Positions 17,542-27,233 are shown, numbered from the stretch's first letter. The stretch: DNA of 64,000 nt from Nitrosomonas aestuarii (GCF_003046585.1 NZ_QAAE01000005.1:1-64000), one strand, 5' to 3'. The notes: a model not told the origin generated them from the letters alone. Program-made: numbers and translations.

Positions 17542-17842
17542 AAGTTCATTCTCCAATTTAACGCCCTTTAATGTCAAATAACCAGCTCAGCTACTATAAA
17601 GATTTTATGACAAATAGAAACTGTACTATAGCGTAATATTTTTAGCTTTAATTGAGCATTCGACACACTCTGGCGATTAATTTTTAAACAAGGCCTTTTT
17701 TGCCCCCTTTTATGCCTGAATAAACCAGCCTGTTATATGCTATAAATGCATGTTAACAAGAAAAAGCGTAATCTATTCTTTGTATAATCAATCAGTTTCT
17801 GTAACAATTACAACTGTAACATTTACCAATGGGAGAACCGAC

Positions 17843-20644
17843 ATGCATAACTTCTTTACACGCATTCCAAAGAAACTCTGGTTAACATGCATTAAACCAG
17901 CTTTAGTGAGTGCGTTGATTATACTCAGCCTGACGGCATGCGGTGAGACCAAAGATGCAGCAACGCTTATCTCAGAAGCTGTTGATTACCAGAAAAAAGG
18001 TAATGACAATGCCGCCATTATTCAACTGAGAAACGCCCTGCAGCAAGAACCAAACAATGTCAAAGCACGCTTTTTATTGGGTTCACTTTACCAGCAAAAT
18101 CATAACCCATTATCGGCGGAAAAAGAACTGAACCGAGCATTGGATCTGGGCATGGACACCGGTACTGTATTGCCTGTTTTAAGCCAGGTACTTTTTGATT
18201 TAGGTAAGTTTCAGCAATTACTGGACACGACTGAACAACATACTGAAAACGGTTCCGACGAAGTCCAACTTCTTCGTGCCAAAGCACTTCTTGCAGTGCA
18301 CAAGGCTGAAGAAGCTAAAATTATTTTTGACCAGCTTCTAGCCAAAAAACCCGATCATCCGGAAGCCTTAACAGGATTGGCACAATACGCCCTGCTCCAA
18401 AATGATTTAGTCCTGGCAACTGAGTACTCCGATCAGGCAATCGCCAAAAATCCGCAAAATTTGAGCGCATGGGTTTTTAAAGCAAATATGTTACGTGCAC
18501 AAGGCAAATCTGAACAAGCTTTAACCGCTTTCGAGCAAGTCGTCGAGTTAGCGCCTGACGATGCAAATGCGTATAGCAACAAGGCTGACTTGGAAATCGC
18601 TCTCGGCAAATATGACGCCGCAAAAAATAGTATTGCACGTGTTCGTGAAATTGCGCCGGACAGTTTAATTCTCAACCATTCACAGGCATTATTGGACTTT
18701 AACCAAGGAAGGTATGCTGAGGCACTGACTTCCATTCAGACTTTACTTGGCGCCGCTCCCGAACATTTACCCAGCGTTTTACTGGCCGGCGCCATTCAGT
18801 TCTCGCTTGGTTCATTTACACAAGCAGAACAATATCTGGAACAATATCTAAAAAACATACCAGGCAATATTTATGCACGCAAGCTCATGATCAGCACTTT
18901 ATTGAGCGGCAGAAAAACCAAACAAGCCATGGATGTTCTGGAGCCAACATTAACAGCAGTGCAGCATGACCCGCAATTATTTGCTTTAGCAGGTGAAGTT
19001 TACATGCAGTCCGGGGACTTCACAAAAGCGACTGAGTTTTATGAAAAAGCGAATGAACTTGCACCTAACAATGCCGCATTGCATACTGCGCTTGGGATGA
19101 GCAAACTGGCATTGGGAGACCGGGCACTTGCTGTCGCCGAACTCGAACTCGCAGCCGACTTAGACAAAAGCTCTCCCAGAGCAGGTGTTTTACTCGCACT
19201 TACTCACATTAACGCAAACGAGTTTGGCAAAGCGCTGTCCACGATAGAAGATTTGGAAAAAGCAGACCCCCAGAATCCACTTTTTCATAATTTGAAAGGT
19301 GGTGTTTACATTGGGCAAAAAGATTTCGATAAAGCACGCGCCAGCTTTAACAAGGCACTTACACTTCAACCGGACTTTTTTCCTGCAATTTCCAACCTGG
19401 CGCGACTTGATTTACAAGATCAAAAACCCGGTGTAGCAAAAAAACGTTTCGAAGACATACTTAAAAATGATGACAGAAACATTCAAGCTATGAATGCACT
19501 GGCAGGCCTTGCACTGTCCCAGGGCAAACCCGATGAAGCCACAAAATGGCTGGAACTGTCCAGTAATAAAAACCCGAATGCTGTGGATCCTGCAATTCGC
19601 CTGGCCACTCATTATGCACGCCAGGGTGACAAAGAAAAAGCGCTTTTACTCTCACGCAAACTCTATGGAATGCATCCGAATGAACCACGTGTAATCGAAC
19701 TGCTCGGACAGGTGCAACTGGCGCACAATAATCATGCAGCAGCGCTTGACAGCTATGAAAAACTGGCTGCCGAATTGCCTGATTCCGCCGCTGCACAATT
19801 AAAAATAGCCGAAATTCATTCTATTATGAAGGATTATCCTGCTACATCGGCAGCATTAAGAAAAGCGCTATTTATCAATCCCGATTACGTAGAAGCAAAA
19901 GTGGCCATGGCCCGATTAGCCAATATTGAAAATAAAGAGAATGAAGCTATTGCAATTGCTCAGAAAATACAAAAAGAGCATGCTGGCTCCCCCATCGGTT
20001 ATGAATTGGAAGGCGATTTATTAATGCATCAACAAAAATTTGAAATGGCAGCCAAGGCATATGAAAAAGCATTCTCGATTTCACAGACCACGCCCTTAAC
20101 AATCAAAATATACACGGCCCTGAATCAGGCAGGCAGTGATAATAAAGCTCATGCCCATATTACACAATGGCTGTCAAATAATCCGGATGATGCGACTACG
20201 CGTCTGCTTCTTGCCAACGATCATCTATCCAAGAAGCAATATGCACACGCTACCAAGGAATATGAAGTAATTCTGGAAAAGAATCCGCAGCATTTAATCA
20301 CACTGAATAACCTGGCGTGGCTTTATCAACAAAACAAAAACCCACGTGCGCTGGAATTTGCCGAGAAAGCTTATAAAATAGCTCCCGAAGCTTCAGCTAT
20401 TCAAGATACACTCGGCTGGATTCTTGCAGAAAACGGGGAAATTGATCGCGCATTGCCTTTGCTTGAAAAAGCTGCTGCGAGCCAATCCGAAAATGCCACA
20501 ATTCAATATCACTACGCATATGCCTTGACAAAAGCCGGCAATCAAACACGCGCACGTCAAATTCTTGGTGAGCTTTCTACATCAGACAAAAAATTTCCCG
20601 AAGCCAAGGAAGCTCAAGAGTTGTTAAAACAATTACAACAATAA
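17843..20644 (+). CDS. prsT: PEP-CTERM system TPR-repeat lipoprotein PrsT
   Basis: A 933-residue secreted TPR lipoprotein. From the ATG at 17843 (ribosome-binding site GGGAG) there is a signal peptide ending in lipobox LTAC with the lipidated Cys at 33. After it the protein is almost wholly tetratricopeptide repeats, over 20 units (for example NDNAAIIQLRNALQQEPNNV, TKATEFYEKANELAPNNAAL). The frame extends 31 codons upstream, but those lack a signal and are not used. PrsT belongs to the exosortase/PEP-CTERM exopolysaccharide gene sets of Gram-negative biofilm formers and resembles PelB/AlgK-type periplasmic scaffolds. It is divergent from wbpO-wbpP; no exosortase gene is in the window. Confidence 0.9.
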   Translation: MHNFFTRIPKKLWLTCIKPALVSALIILSLTACGETKDAATLISEAVDYQKKGNDNAAIIQLRNALQQEPNNVKARFLLGSLYQQNHNPLSAEKELNRALDLGMDTGTVLPVLSQVLFDLGKFQQLLDTTEQHTENGSDEVQLLRAKALLAVHKAEEAKIIFDQLLAKKPDHPEALTGLAQYALLQNDLVLATEYSDQAIAKNPQNLSAWVFKANMLRAQGKSEQALTAFEQVVELAPDDANAYSNKADLEIALGKYDAAKNSIARVREIAPDSLILNHSQALLDFNQGRYAEALTSIQTLLGAAPEHLPSVLLAGAIQFSLGSFTQAEQYLEQYLKNIPGNIYARKLMISTLLSGRKTKQAMDVLEPTLTAVQHDPQLFALAGEVYMQSGDFTKATEFYEKANELAPNNAALHTALGMSKLALGDRALAVAELELAADLDKSSPRAGVLLALTHINANEFGKALSTIEDLEKADPQNPLFHNLKGGVYIGQKDFDKARASFNKALTLQPDFFPAISNLARLDLQDQKPGVAKKRFEDILKNDDRNIQAMNALAGLALSQGKPDEATKWLELSSNKNPNAVDPAIRLATHYARQGDKEKALLLSRKLYGMHPNEPRVIELLGQVQLAHNNHAAALDSYEKLAAELPDSAAAQLKIAEIHSIMKDYPATSAALRKALFINPDYVEAKVAMARLANIENKENEAIAIAQKIQKEHAGSPIGYELEGDLLMHQQKFEMAAKAYEKAFSISQTTPLTIKIYTALNQAGSDNKAHAHITQWLSNNPDDATTRLLLANDHLSKKQYAHATKEYEVILEKNPQHLITLNNLAWLYQQNKNPRALEFAEKAYKIAPEASAIQDTLGWILAENGEIDRALPLLEKAAASQSENATIQYHYAYALTKAGNQTRARQILGELSTSDKKFPEAKEAQELLKQLQQ

Positions 20645-20659
20645 TTCAATAAAAGCAAA

Positions 20660-20732
20660 CTCGCCGGAAAACGGACGCATACAACAGCACACCGAATAAA
20701 CACAACTCTATGGCGAGACATGTTTATTCGGT
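20660..20732 (+). terminator. Inverted repeats after prsT with two alternative stems
   Basis: ACCGAATAAACA (20691-20702) and TGTTTATTCGGT (20721-20732) form a perfect 12-bp stem with an 18-base loop. The loop contains GGCGAG (20712-20717), which can instead pair with CTCGCC at 20660-20665. No strong T-run follows, so rho-independent termination is uncertain; it may be an mRNA end-stabilising structure between convergent prsT and ibaG. Confidence 0.45.
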
Positions 20733-20759
20733 TCTCCCACAAAAATCACTTAAAAAAAG

Positions 20760-21002
20760 TCAGCTAATCGCCGCCCATTCTTCAGGCGTAAAAGTTTTCA
20801 TTGATAATGCATGTATTTCCTGTTTCATTTTGTCACCTAACGCCCGATAAACAAGTTGATGCTGCTGAATCATGCGCTTGCCTCTGAATTCGGCACTGAC
20901 AATAACAGCCTGAAAATGATGTCCATCATTACCTTCAACCTGCACCAACTCACAAGGCAGCGAAGCCTCGATATAATGCTTAATATTATCTGCAGTAATC
21001 AT
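20760..21002 (-). CDS. ibaG: BolA/IbaG family iron-sulfur related protein
   Basis: An 80-residue BolA-fold protein of the IbaG (YrbA) type. VQVEGNDGHHFQAVIVS holds the His used for [2Fe-2S] coordination with monothiol glutaredoxin, and KRMIQQHQLVYRALGDKMKQ includes the conserved second His region. Length and C-terminal SMKTFTPEEW match IbaG. Role in the family: Fe-S cluster trafficking with Grx4/GrxD and acid stress. It stands alone here, convergent with prsT. Confidence 0.92.
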   Translation of the reverse strand: MITADNIKHYIEASLPCELVQVEGNDGHHFQAVIVSAEFRGKRMIQQHQLVYRALGDKMKQEIHALSMKTFTPEEWAAIS

Positions 21003-21487
21003 TTTTTCTCTTCAATAAAATCAATGTTGCATACTAGATTATATGCCTTTCACAAAACATGCCCATAGTAAAAAGAGCTATTAATATAAAGGCATTATGC
21101 GGAAAAACATAACGCTTATATGAAATATATAGTCCGCATTTTAGACCAATATTAACACCGACATCGCAAGCGTAGTTGAATTCCGGCAATCTTTAAGTAG
21201 CATAATGGACGAAATGTACAAACAAGCACAGCACGTACAAATTATGATTTCCACATAAAAATAGTATAGTAAGAAGAAAAATTATACACAGCCGAAATGC
21301 TAGCTTGCGCAACAAGGCGCATCAACTTAAACCGCCCCAAAAACCTGCTCAAATAACGCATTAACCTATACTTTTAGCTTCAGTTACTAGTAGAGGGGAT
21401 TACCGCATTATCTCCAGAGATAGATTTTTTAAGTAGAATATAGGTTTGTTGAAGACATAAACAGAAATACTAAAGGGAGCACTAAAT
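21003..21487. other. Gap of 485 bases without a gene
   Basis: AT-rich, with no frame longer than about 25 codons that looks coding. A GGGAG ribosome-binding site precedes the next gene. No terminator or repeat of note was seen. Confidence 0.5.
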
Positions 21488-21856
21488 GTGAACGTTTTAT
21501 CAAAGCTCAAATTGTTAATCAGATTGATACCCCTCGCATTGATTCTCATCAGCAGCCCAGCAATATCTGAAAAGCCAAAGACAGGGTCAATTATGATAAT
21601 ACTGGACGAACAAAACCTTACAGGATGCCGATTGTTAGGTGAAGTCAGGGGCACATCACAAGATTTGGATGATGATGCATCCTATCCTGAACGGCTGATG
21701 GCCGCCAGAAATAATTTAAGAGATGAAACATCCAGGCTAGGAGGCAACACTGTAATGATAAAACATGCAAGTAATACAGCTCGCTATGGTCGCTATGAAG
21801 TTCCTGAAATTGATAAAATGATAATTTTTACCGGACATGCTTATAGTTGCAAGTAG
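21488..21856 (+). CDS. DUF4156-like secreted protein
   Basis: A 122-residue small protein with an N-terminal signal sequence (LLIRLIPLALILISSPAISE). The mature part contains NLTGCRLLGEVRGTSQ, ERLMAARNNLRDETSRLGGN and a C-terminal GHAYSCK. The spacing Cys...NxLRxxAxxxGGN...GxAYxC is that of DUF4156/RcsF-like small envelope proteins, whose two Cys may pair. The start is a GTG at 21488; the ATG two bases earlier runs into an immediate TGA (ATGTGA). Function unknown. Confidence 0.65.
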   Translation: MNVLSKLKLLIRLIPLALILISSPAISEKPKTGSIMIILDEQNLTGCRLLGEVRGTSQDLDDDASYPERLMAARNNLRDETSRLGGNTVMIKHASNTARYGRYEVPEIDKMIIFTGHAYSCK

Positions 21857-22224
21857 ACATAATTGCTTACGCTTAATAAAAAATCAACTTTCATGATTCA
21901 TGTTTCTATTTGACTTGCCTCTTTGTGCACCGTCTGGATATTTATTGTTCAAAAATTCAAATTTGATCCGGCTATGCTTGAATATATTATTTTCGCGCTT
22001 ATTTCTATAATGAACATATTCTGAGATATTCGATCTTTATACATGGGTTTAAACAAAATCACTATTCTAATATTTTGTTGTCGATTTAAATTAATCGGTG
22101 TGATATCCGTAACACATACTATAAAACAGACCACAGCATATCTTATCAAGGCCAGATTTTTTTAGATGATGAGGACTGCGTTTATATAGAATTTAAGATT
22201 ATTTCTTTTTACCCAGATATTAAC
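21857..22224. other. Gap of 368 bases without a gene
   Basis: Very AT-rich; no convincing frame, repeat or terminator. It probably holds the promoter of the EEP-clsB-tsaC-cbbY operon. Confidence 0.45.
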
Positions 22225-22977
22225 GTGCTTAATAAACTACATATTGCCACCTACAATATCCATAAAGGATTTTCCAGTTTTAATCAGCGCTTGATTGTTC
22301 ATGAGCAGCGGGACTGTCTGCGCGATCTTAACGCCGATATTGTGTTTCTCCAGGAAGTGGTTGGACATCACGCAAAGCATGCCGCACGCTTTAATGACTG
22401 GCCAGACAGTAGTCAACATGAGTTTCTTGCTGATTCAGTATGGCCACAATCAATATATGGAAAAAATGCGATTTACGAATCCGGCCATCATGGTAATGCC
22501 ATCCTAAGTCGATACCCAATCGTTTCCTGGGAGAATGAAGATATCTCTGCCCATCGCTTTGAAAGCCGCGGTCTGTTGCATTGTGAAATCCGCATACCCG
22601 AATGGCAGGAAAATCTGCATTGTATCTGCGTGCATTTAGGGTTATTCAAGAAAGGTCGGCACACGCAATTGAAGGCCCTAAAGAAACGCATAAAAAAACT
22701 AGTTCCTCCGCATGCACCGCTGGTAATTGCCGGTGACTTTAATGACTGGAGGGAAATGACAGGCCCTATGCTGGCGAATGCGCTTGACTTAACTGAAGTC
22801 TTTGAGTTTACGCACGGCAGAGCTGCGCGCAGTTTTCCGTCTGCATTACCAATATTACGGCTTGACCGCATTTACGTGCGCGGATTCCATATAGAAAATA
22901 CTTGTGTTCACCACGGTCATCCCTGGTCAAAAACCTCAGATCACGCAGCACTATCCACGAACGTCATTCGCAGATGA
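22225..22977 (+). CDS. Endonuclease/exonuclease/phosphatase (EEP) family protein
   Basis: A 250-residue EEP-fold metal-dependent phosphodiesterase. The fold motifs are in order: TYNIHKGFSS (Asn), FLQEVVGHH (Glu), VIAGDFNDWREM (Asp-x-Asn), LDRIYVRG, and the final SDHAALS (Asp-His). It begins with GTG. Its stop overlaps the ATG of the cardiolipin synthase gene (ATGA), so translation is coupled. EEP/ClsB gene pairs are common in proteobacteria (E. coli ybhP-clsB); the EEP protein may process lipid or nucleotide products, substrate unproven. Confidence 0.88.
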   Translation: MLNKLHIATYNIHKGFSSFNQRLIVHEQRDCLRDLNADIVFLQEVVGHHAKHAARFNDWPDSSQHEFLADSVWPQSIYGKNAIYESGHHGNAILSRYPIVSWENEDISAHRFESRGLLHCEIRIPEWQENLHCICVHLGLFKKGRHTQLKALKKRIKKLVPPHAPLVIAGDFNDWREMTGPMLANALDLTEVFEFTHGRAARSFPSALPILRLDRIYVRGFHIENTCVHHGHPWSKTSDHAALSTNVIRR

Positions 22978-24161
22978 TTCAAACGGGTTATGCAGATGGA
23001 AATAAAATCCGACTTTTGCATAATGGCAGCGAATATTTCACGGCATTAGAACAAGCTATTGATACTGCAGAACTTGAAATCCATTTTGAAACTTATATTT
23101 TCAAAAATGACCTGATTGGACACAAAATTGCTGCGGCCCTTATACGTGCTGCGAAAAGAGGCGTATCAGTCTACTTACTCATTGATGGGTTCGGCTCTTA
23201 TATGCTGCCGGATTCTTTTATTCAACGTATGCTTGATGCTAATGTTAAGGTACTGGTTTATAGACGTGAAGTACTTTTCTTCAAGTTGCGCCGCTATCGA
23301 TTGCGACGCATGCATCGGAAACTTGTCGTTATTGATGCGTGTATTGCTTTTGTAGGCGGCATTAATATTATCGATGATTTTGAGCAACTCCGAGATGAGC
23401 AAATACCGCGCTTTGATTACGCTGTTTTAATCGAAGGACCGCTTCTAAAAAAAATTTATGCAGCAACGCAACGTTTGTGGCTGATTGTCGCCTGGGCGCA
23501 TTTTAAAAAACGCTGGGCAAATAATATAAAGTTGCAGCCTACCGGTGAACATAAAGGCAATCAGTTCGCCGGTTTTTTGATACGAGATAACATCCGCCAT
23601 CGCCATGATATTGAACAAGCCTATCTAGAAGCCATCCATAATGCACAAAATGAAATTATCATTGCAAACGCCTACTTTCTGCCCGGTATCTACTTCTGTA
23701 ATGCATTGAACAAAGCAGCCCGCCGCGGTGTCAATGTAATACTGTTATTGCAAGGCAGAGTTGAGTATCGATTGCAGCATTACGCAACCCATGCACTTTA
23801 TGGAAACCTCCTAGATGCGGGTATTAAGATTTACGAATACAGCAAAGGTTATCTACATGCCAAAGTCGCCGTCATTGATCGGTACTGGGTAACCGTCGGT
23901 TCTTCAAATATCGATCCTTTCAGTTTGATGCTTGCAAGGGAAGCCAATGTTGTGATTCAGGATAAAATTCTTGCCAATCAATTAAGAGCGAGCTTGAAAC
24001 AAGCTATTATCAATGAATCCACCTTAGTGGCCCGCACTGGCTGGCAATCAAAATCATGGCTATATCATGCTACCAATTGGCTCAGTTATTATGTGATTTA
24101 TTATGCCCAGAGTATACTGGGTTACGGCCAAAAGAAAACGAATCATAACAGTAACGCATAA
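22974..24161 (+). CDS. clsB: Cardiolipin synthase B (phospholipase D family)
   Basis: A 395-residue membrane-associated phospholipase D superfamily enzyme making cardiolipin from phosphatidylglycerol (ClsB type). Two HKD motifs are present: H114-R-K116 with D121 (MHRKLVVIDACIAFVGGIN) and H295-A-K297 with D302 (LHAKVAVIDRYWVTVGSSNI). Basic stretches such as FFKLRRYRLRRMHRK would contact lipid. A longer frame opens at 22902, but the ATG at 22974 overlaps the stop of the EEP gene and starts at the conserved region. Second gene of a four-gene operon. Confidence 0.93.
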   Translation: MIQTGYADGNKIRLLHNGSEYFTALEQAIDTAELEIHFETYIFKNDLIGHKIAAALIRAAKRGVSVYLLIDGFGSYMLPDSFIQRMLDANVKVLVYRREVLFFKLRRYRLRRMHRKLVVIDACIAFVGGINIIDDFEQLRDEQIPRFDYAVLIEGPLLKKIYAATQRLWLIVAWAHFKKRWANNIKLQPTGEHKGNQFAGFLIRDNIRHRHDIEQAYLEAIHNAQNEIIIANAYFLPGIYFCNALNKAARRGVNVILLLQGRVEYRLQHYATHALYGNLLDAGIKIYEYSKGYLHAKVAVIDRYWVTVGSSNIDPFSLMLAREANVVIQDKILANQLRASLKQAIINESTLVARTGWQSKSWLYHATNWLSYYVIYYAQSILGYGQKKTNHNSNA

Positions 24162-25193
24162 TTGGAAATGATGCTGGATAAAGACAAACTGAGTCAGGAA
24201 AAGCTTGATCAAATAATCACAGCTGCCCGGTTAATGAAAACCGGAGGTGTTGTTGCTTTTCCAACTGAAACAGTTTATGGACTGGGAGCAGACGTGACCA
24301 ATGCAACCGCCATTCGAAAAGTCTATGAAATAAAACAGCGCCCGGCAAATCACCCTTTAATCGTCCATATTGGAGAGATTGCCTTATTAAAATCTTGGGC
24401 ACAGGCAATACCCGAGTCGGCATGGATTCTGGCCAATCATTTCTGGCCTGGTCCGTTAACACTCATCCTCAAACGCAGCCAACATATTCCGGATTACGTC
24501 ACCGGCGGCCAGGATACTGTTGGAATTCGTGTACCCGCGCATTCTGTTGCACTTGCGTTACTCCACGCCCTTGGCCCTGACAAGGCAATTGCAGCCCCAT
24601 CAGCGAATCTTTATGGCAAGATCAGCCCCACATCAGCCGCACATGTACGCGCTGCTTTAGACAAAAAAATAGATATGATTCTGGATGGGGGTGCTTGCAC
24701 AATTGGACTGGAAAGTACAATTGTCGGATTTAATCGCGACACTGTCTCTGTACTCAGGCCAGGTGGAATTTCTGTATCTGCGATTGAATCTGTCTTGAAT
24801 AAAACTGTTGTTCTATGCCAGAATACAAAATCTGCGACACGCGTTTCAGGTTCGCTCCCCGCCCACTATGCGCCCACAACGCCGCTTAGGCTTTATCCAA
24901 CTGAAATGATATTTCAGACAGCACGCAGACTGTCGGCACGCAATTTGCGGTCGGTCGTTATTACCTGGTCTGACATTGATCTACCCGAGCTAAACGGTTC
25001 AAATATTCACCACGTACGCTTGCCTAATAAGCCGACCAGTTATGGCAAACATCTCTACGCAACACTGCATCAGTATGACCATGCAGCATTTGATTATATT
25101 TTAATGGAAACCCCGCCAGAACTACCGTCCTGGCTAGCCATAACTGATCGCTTGCAAAGAGCAAGTTTCTCACATATATCATCTACAATATGA
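24162..25193 (+). CDS. tsaC: L-threonylcarbamoyladenylate synthase (Sua5-type)
   Basis: Makes threonylcarbamoyl-AMP from Thr, bicarbonate and ATP, the first step of t6A37 tRNA modification. At 343 residues it is the long Sua5 form. The YrdC domain (~15-205) has GGVVAFPTETVYGLGADVTN, KQRPANHPLIVHI and AAPSANLYGKISPTSAAHV. A linker PAHYAPTTPLRLYP leads into the Sua5 C-terminal domain. The frame starts at TTG 24162, directly after the clsB stop; the ATG at 24168 is an equally good start. Its stop overlaps the next gene by ATGA. Confidence 0.95.
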   Translation: MEMMLDKDKLSQEKLDQIITAARLMKTGGVVAFPTETVYGLGADVTNATAIRKVYEIKQRPANHPLIVHIGEIALLKSWAQAIPESAWILANHFWPGPLTLILKRSQHIPDYVTGGQDTVGIRVPAHSVALALLHALGPDKAIAAPSANLYGKISPTSAAHVRAALDKKIDMILDGGACTIGLESTIVGFNRDTVSVLRPGGISVSAIESVLNKTVVLCQNTKSATRVSGSLPAHYAPTTPLRLYPTEMIFQTARRLSARNLRSVVITWSDIDLPELNGSNIHHVRLPNKPTSYGKHLYATLHQYDHAAFDYILMETPPELPSWLAITDRLQRASFSHISSTI

Positions 25194-25975
25194 ATAAAGA
25201 AAAAACTCACAATCAATTAAAAGCTGTCCTTTTTGATGTTGATGGCACTTTGGCCGATACCGAACAAGATGGTCATCGCCCCGCGTTTAATGCAGCATTC
25301 CAAGAATTCGGCTTATCCTGGGAATGGGATATCCCTTTGTATGGTGAATTATTGCAAGTAACGGGCGGAAAAGAAAGAATTCGATACTATATTGAAAAAT
25401 ACATGCCCGAAGAACTTGCCAGAAATAATCTGGATGAGTGGATAGCATGTTTGCACAAAACCAAGACACTCCATTTCAAAAAACTCATGGAGCAAGGCGA
25501 GATTCCATTAAGACCAGGTGTTAAACGTTTAATTCATGACTTACGGGATCAGAATATTAAATTGGCCATTGCAACAACCACTACACCAGAAAATGTCACT
25601 TACCTGTTGCAATCCACTTTAGGCGAGAATGCTAACAATTTGTTTGATGTGATTGGTGCCGGTGATATTGTGCCGCAAAAAAAACCGGCACCGGATATTT
25701 ATTTCTGGGTTTTGAATAAACTGAACTTAGAAGCATCACAGTGTATCGCGATCGAAGATTCTGAAAATGGATTATTAGCTGCACGTGCGGCCAATTTACC
25801 AACATTAATTACCGTCAACAACTATACATGCCAGCAAAATTTTGCAGGTGCAGTTGCCATATTGTCTGATCTTGGCGAACCGGATAAAATTTTTACACAA
25901 CTTTCAAACAACTCCGTTCATTTTGATAATCAATGGATAGATGTTGATGCATTACGAAAGCTAACTGACACTTGA
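25190..25975 (+). CDS. cbbY: CbbY-type HAD phosphatase
   Basis: A 261-residue HAD-superfamily hydrolase. The nucleophile motif is LFDVDGTLADTEQDGHRPAF (D16, D18); the cap domain carries YGELLQVTGGKERIRYYIEK, nearly identical to the CbbY signature. Motif II is IATTTTPENV, and KKPAPDIY and AIEDSENGLLAARAA complete the site. CbbY removes phosphate from xylulose-1,5-bisphosphate, a Rubisco inhibitor, in Calvin-cycle autotrophs. No cbb genes are nearby; it is the last gene of EEP-clsB-tsaC-cbbY. A strong terminator follows at 26042-26082. Supports an autotrophic host. Confidence 0.9.
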   Translation: MNKEKTHNQLKAVLFDVDGTLADTEQDGHRPAFNAAFQEFGLSWEWDIPLYGELLQVTGGKERIRYYIEKYMPEELARNNLDEWIACLHKTKTLHFKKLMEQGEIPLRPGVKRLIHDLRDQNIKLAIATTTTPENVTYLLQSTLGENANNLFDVIGAGDIVPQKKPAPDIYFWVLNKLNLEASQCIAIEDSENGLLAARAANLPTLITVNNYTCQQNFAGAVAILSDLGEPDKIFTQLSNNSVHFDNQWIDVDALRKLTDT

Positions 25976-26041
25976 CAAAGTAGTGTCATCTATCTTATAC
26001 GTCACGAACCGTTGAAAGACATATGCACCGATCGATTAGGT

Positions 26042-26082
26042 CACAATAAAAAACCGGCTCACACAGCCGGTTTTTTATTGTG
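26042..26082. terminator. Strong bidirectional rho-independent terminator
   Basis: An 18-bp perfect stem (CACAATAAAAAACCGGCT and its complement) with a five-base loop, with A-run and T-run on either side of the GC core. It separates convergent cbbY and dksA and can serve both. Confidence 0.92.
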
Positions 26083-26124
26083 ACCTAATCTACAAAGAGA
26101 TTGTCAGAAATTCGGCATTATTAT

Positions 26125-26550
26125 TTATTTCGCCATCTGTTTTTCACGAATCTCATCCAGCGTTTTACAATCAATACACAACGTTGCAGTTGGACGTGCC
26201 TCAAGTCGCTTCAATCCTATTTCGATACCACAACTTTCACAATAACCATAATCTTTCGATTCAATCTTGGCAATGATTTCATCAATTTTCTTGATCAGTT
26301 TGCGCTCGCGATCCCGATTGCGCAATTCAAGCGTCATGTCGGATTCCTGGCTGGCGCGGTCATTGGGATCCGCAAAAACTGTGGCGTCGTCCTGCATCGT
26401 ATGCACAGCCCGATCAATATCCTGACTCAATTCAATTTTCATACCCTCCAGTATCTTACGAAAATGTGCAAGTTGTGCAGGACTCATATAGTCTTCATCC
26501 GCTTTCGGTTCATAGGGAGTAGCATTTTTTCTCTGTAGCTCTTGCGGCAT
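26125..26550 (-). CDS. dksA: RNA polymerase-binding transcription factor DksA
   Basis: A 141-residue DksA binding in the secondary channel of RNA polymerase and potentiating ppGpp control of rRNA and amino-acid promoters. The coiled-coil tip has the acidic pair D61 and D64 ([11 protein letters not shown]). The four-Cys zinc finger is C104-x2-C107 and C125-x2-C128 ([19 protein letters not shown]). A longer frame reaches 26652, but the ATG at 26550 has GGAGC in front and matches the family start (MPxExxxK). It faces cbbY and is divergent from rpmE. Confidence 0.96.
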   Translation of the reverse strand: MPQELQRKNATPYEPKADEDYMSPAQLAHFRKILEGMKIELSQDIDRAVHTMQDDATVFADPNDRASQESDMTLELRNRDRERKLIKKIDEIIAKIESKDYGYCESCGIEIGLKRLEARPTATLCIDCKTLDEIREKQMAK

Positions 26551-26852
26551 CTTGAGTGCTCCTGTGCAATTTTTTGGTGGGTAAAATAAAATACACGCTT
26601 CAAATAAACAAGGCATTATACAACAATTTTTTTTCTGCGTTACAACACTCACTTAATGTCAACATGATGCCCCCGAGATGCATCTACCTATTATCTTTAT
26701 CAACAAATGAAAGCGTTCTGACTATTGCCGATCATAGTGATTTTTATAGGATAGAATACCAGTTAAAAGTTGCACCGACATGAATATTAAAGGATAATGC
26801 AACGTTACGTTATACGCGCACTAAATGCTTTGGCAACTAAGGATAAAATACA

Positions 26853-27101
26853 ATGAAAGCAGAGATACACCCCGATTATCAGGAAATAACCGTCACATGC
26901 AGTTGCGGCAATGAATTTAAAACGCGATCTACAATGAACAAGCCTTTGAGCGTTGAAGTATGTTCCGTTTGCCATCCCTTCTATACCGGCAAACAAAAAA
27001 TTGTTGATACAGCGGGTCGTGTGGAGAAATTCCGCCAGAAATATGGCACACAGATTCCGAAACGCAGCACATCAGGAACCGGAACCAACGCCTCTTCTTA
27101 G
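26853..27101 (+). CDS. rpmE: 50S ribosomal protein L31 (zinc-binding form)
   Basis: An 82-residue L31 starting [12 protein letters not shown]. The zinc ligands C16, C18, C37 and C40 ([21 protein letters not shown]) are all present, so this is the C+ form used in zinc sufficiency. [14 protein letters not shown] is the conserved helix; the short Ser/Thr-rich tail is variable in the family. AAGGA before the ATG is the ribosome-binding site. Stands alone between dksA (divergent) and the cupin gene (convergent). Confidence 0.97.
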   Translation: MKAEIHPDYQEITVTCSCGNEFKTRSTMNKPLSVEVCSVCHPFYTGKQKIVDTAGRVEKFRQKYGTQIPKRSTSGTGTNASS

Positions 27102-27233
27102 GATTTTATTAAAAAATAAGACCGCCTTATCAATCTCATGCTCCCTGTGATTTTATTATATGCTGGGAACAACAGGCTATTTGAATAATTCCGGTTTTTA
27201 TCTGGCGAGTGACGCCAATATATGAAAATAATA

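Noticed and set aside
17750..17842. Upstream start for prsT (31 extra codons)
   Set aside because: It would put a hydrophilic stretch before the lipoprotein signal; the ATG at 17843 has GGGAG and gives a proper lipobox signal.
26042..26082. Transposon end or attachment site
   Set aside because: The long perfect stem with GC core and A/T flanks between convergent genes is a standard bidirectional terminator.
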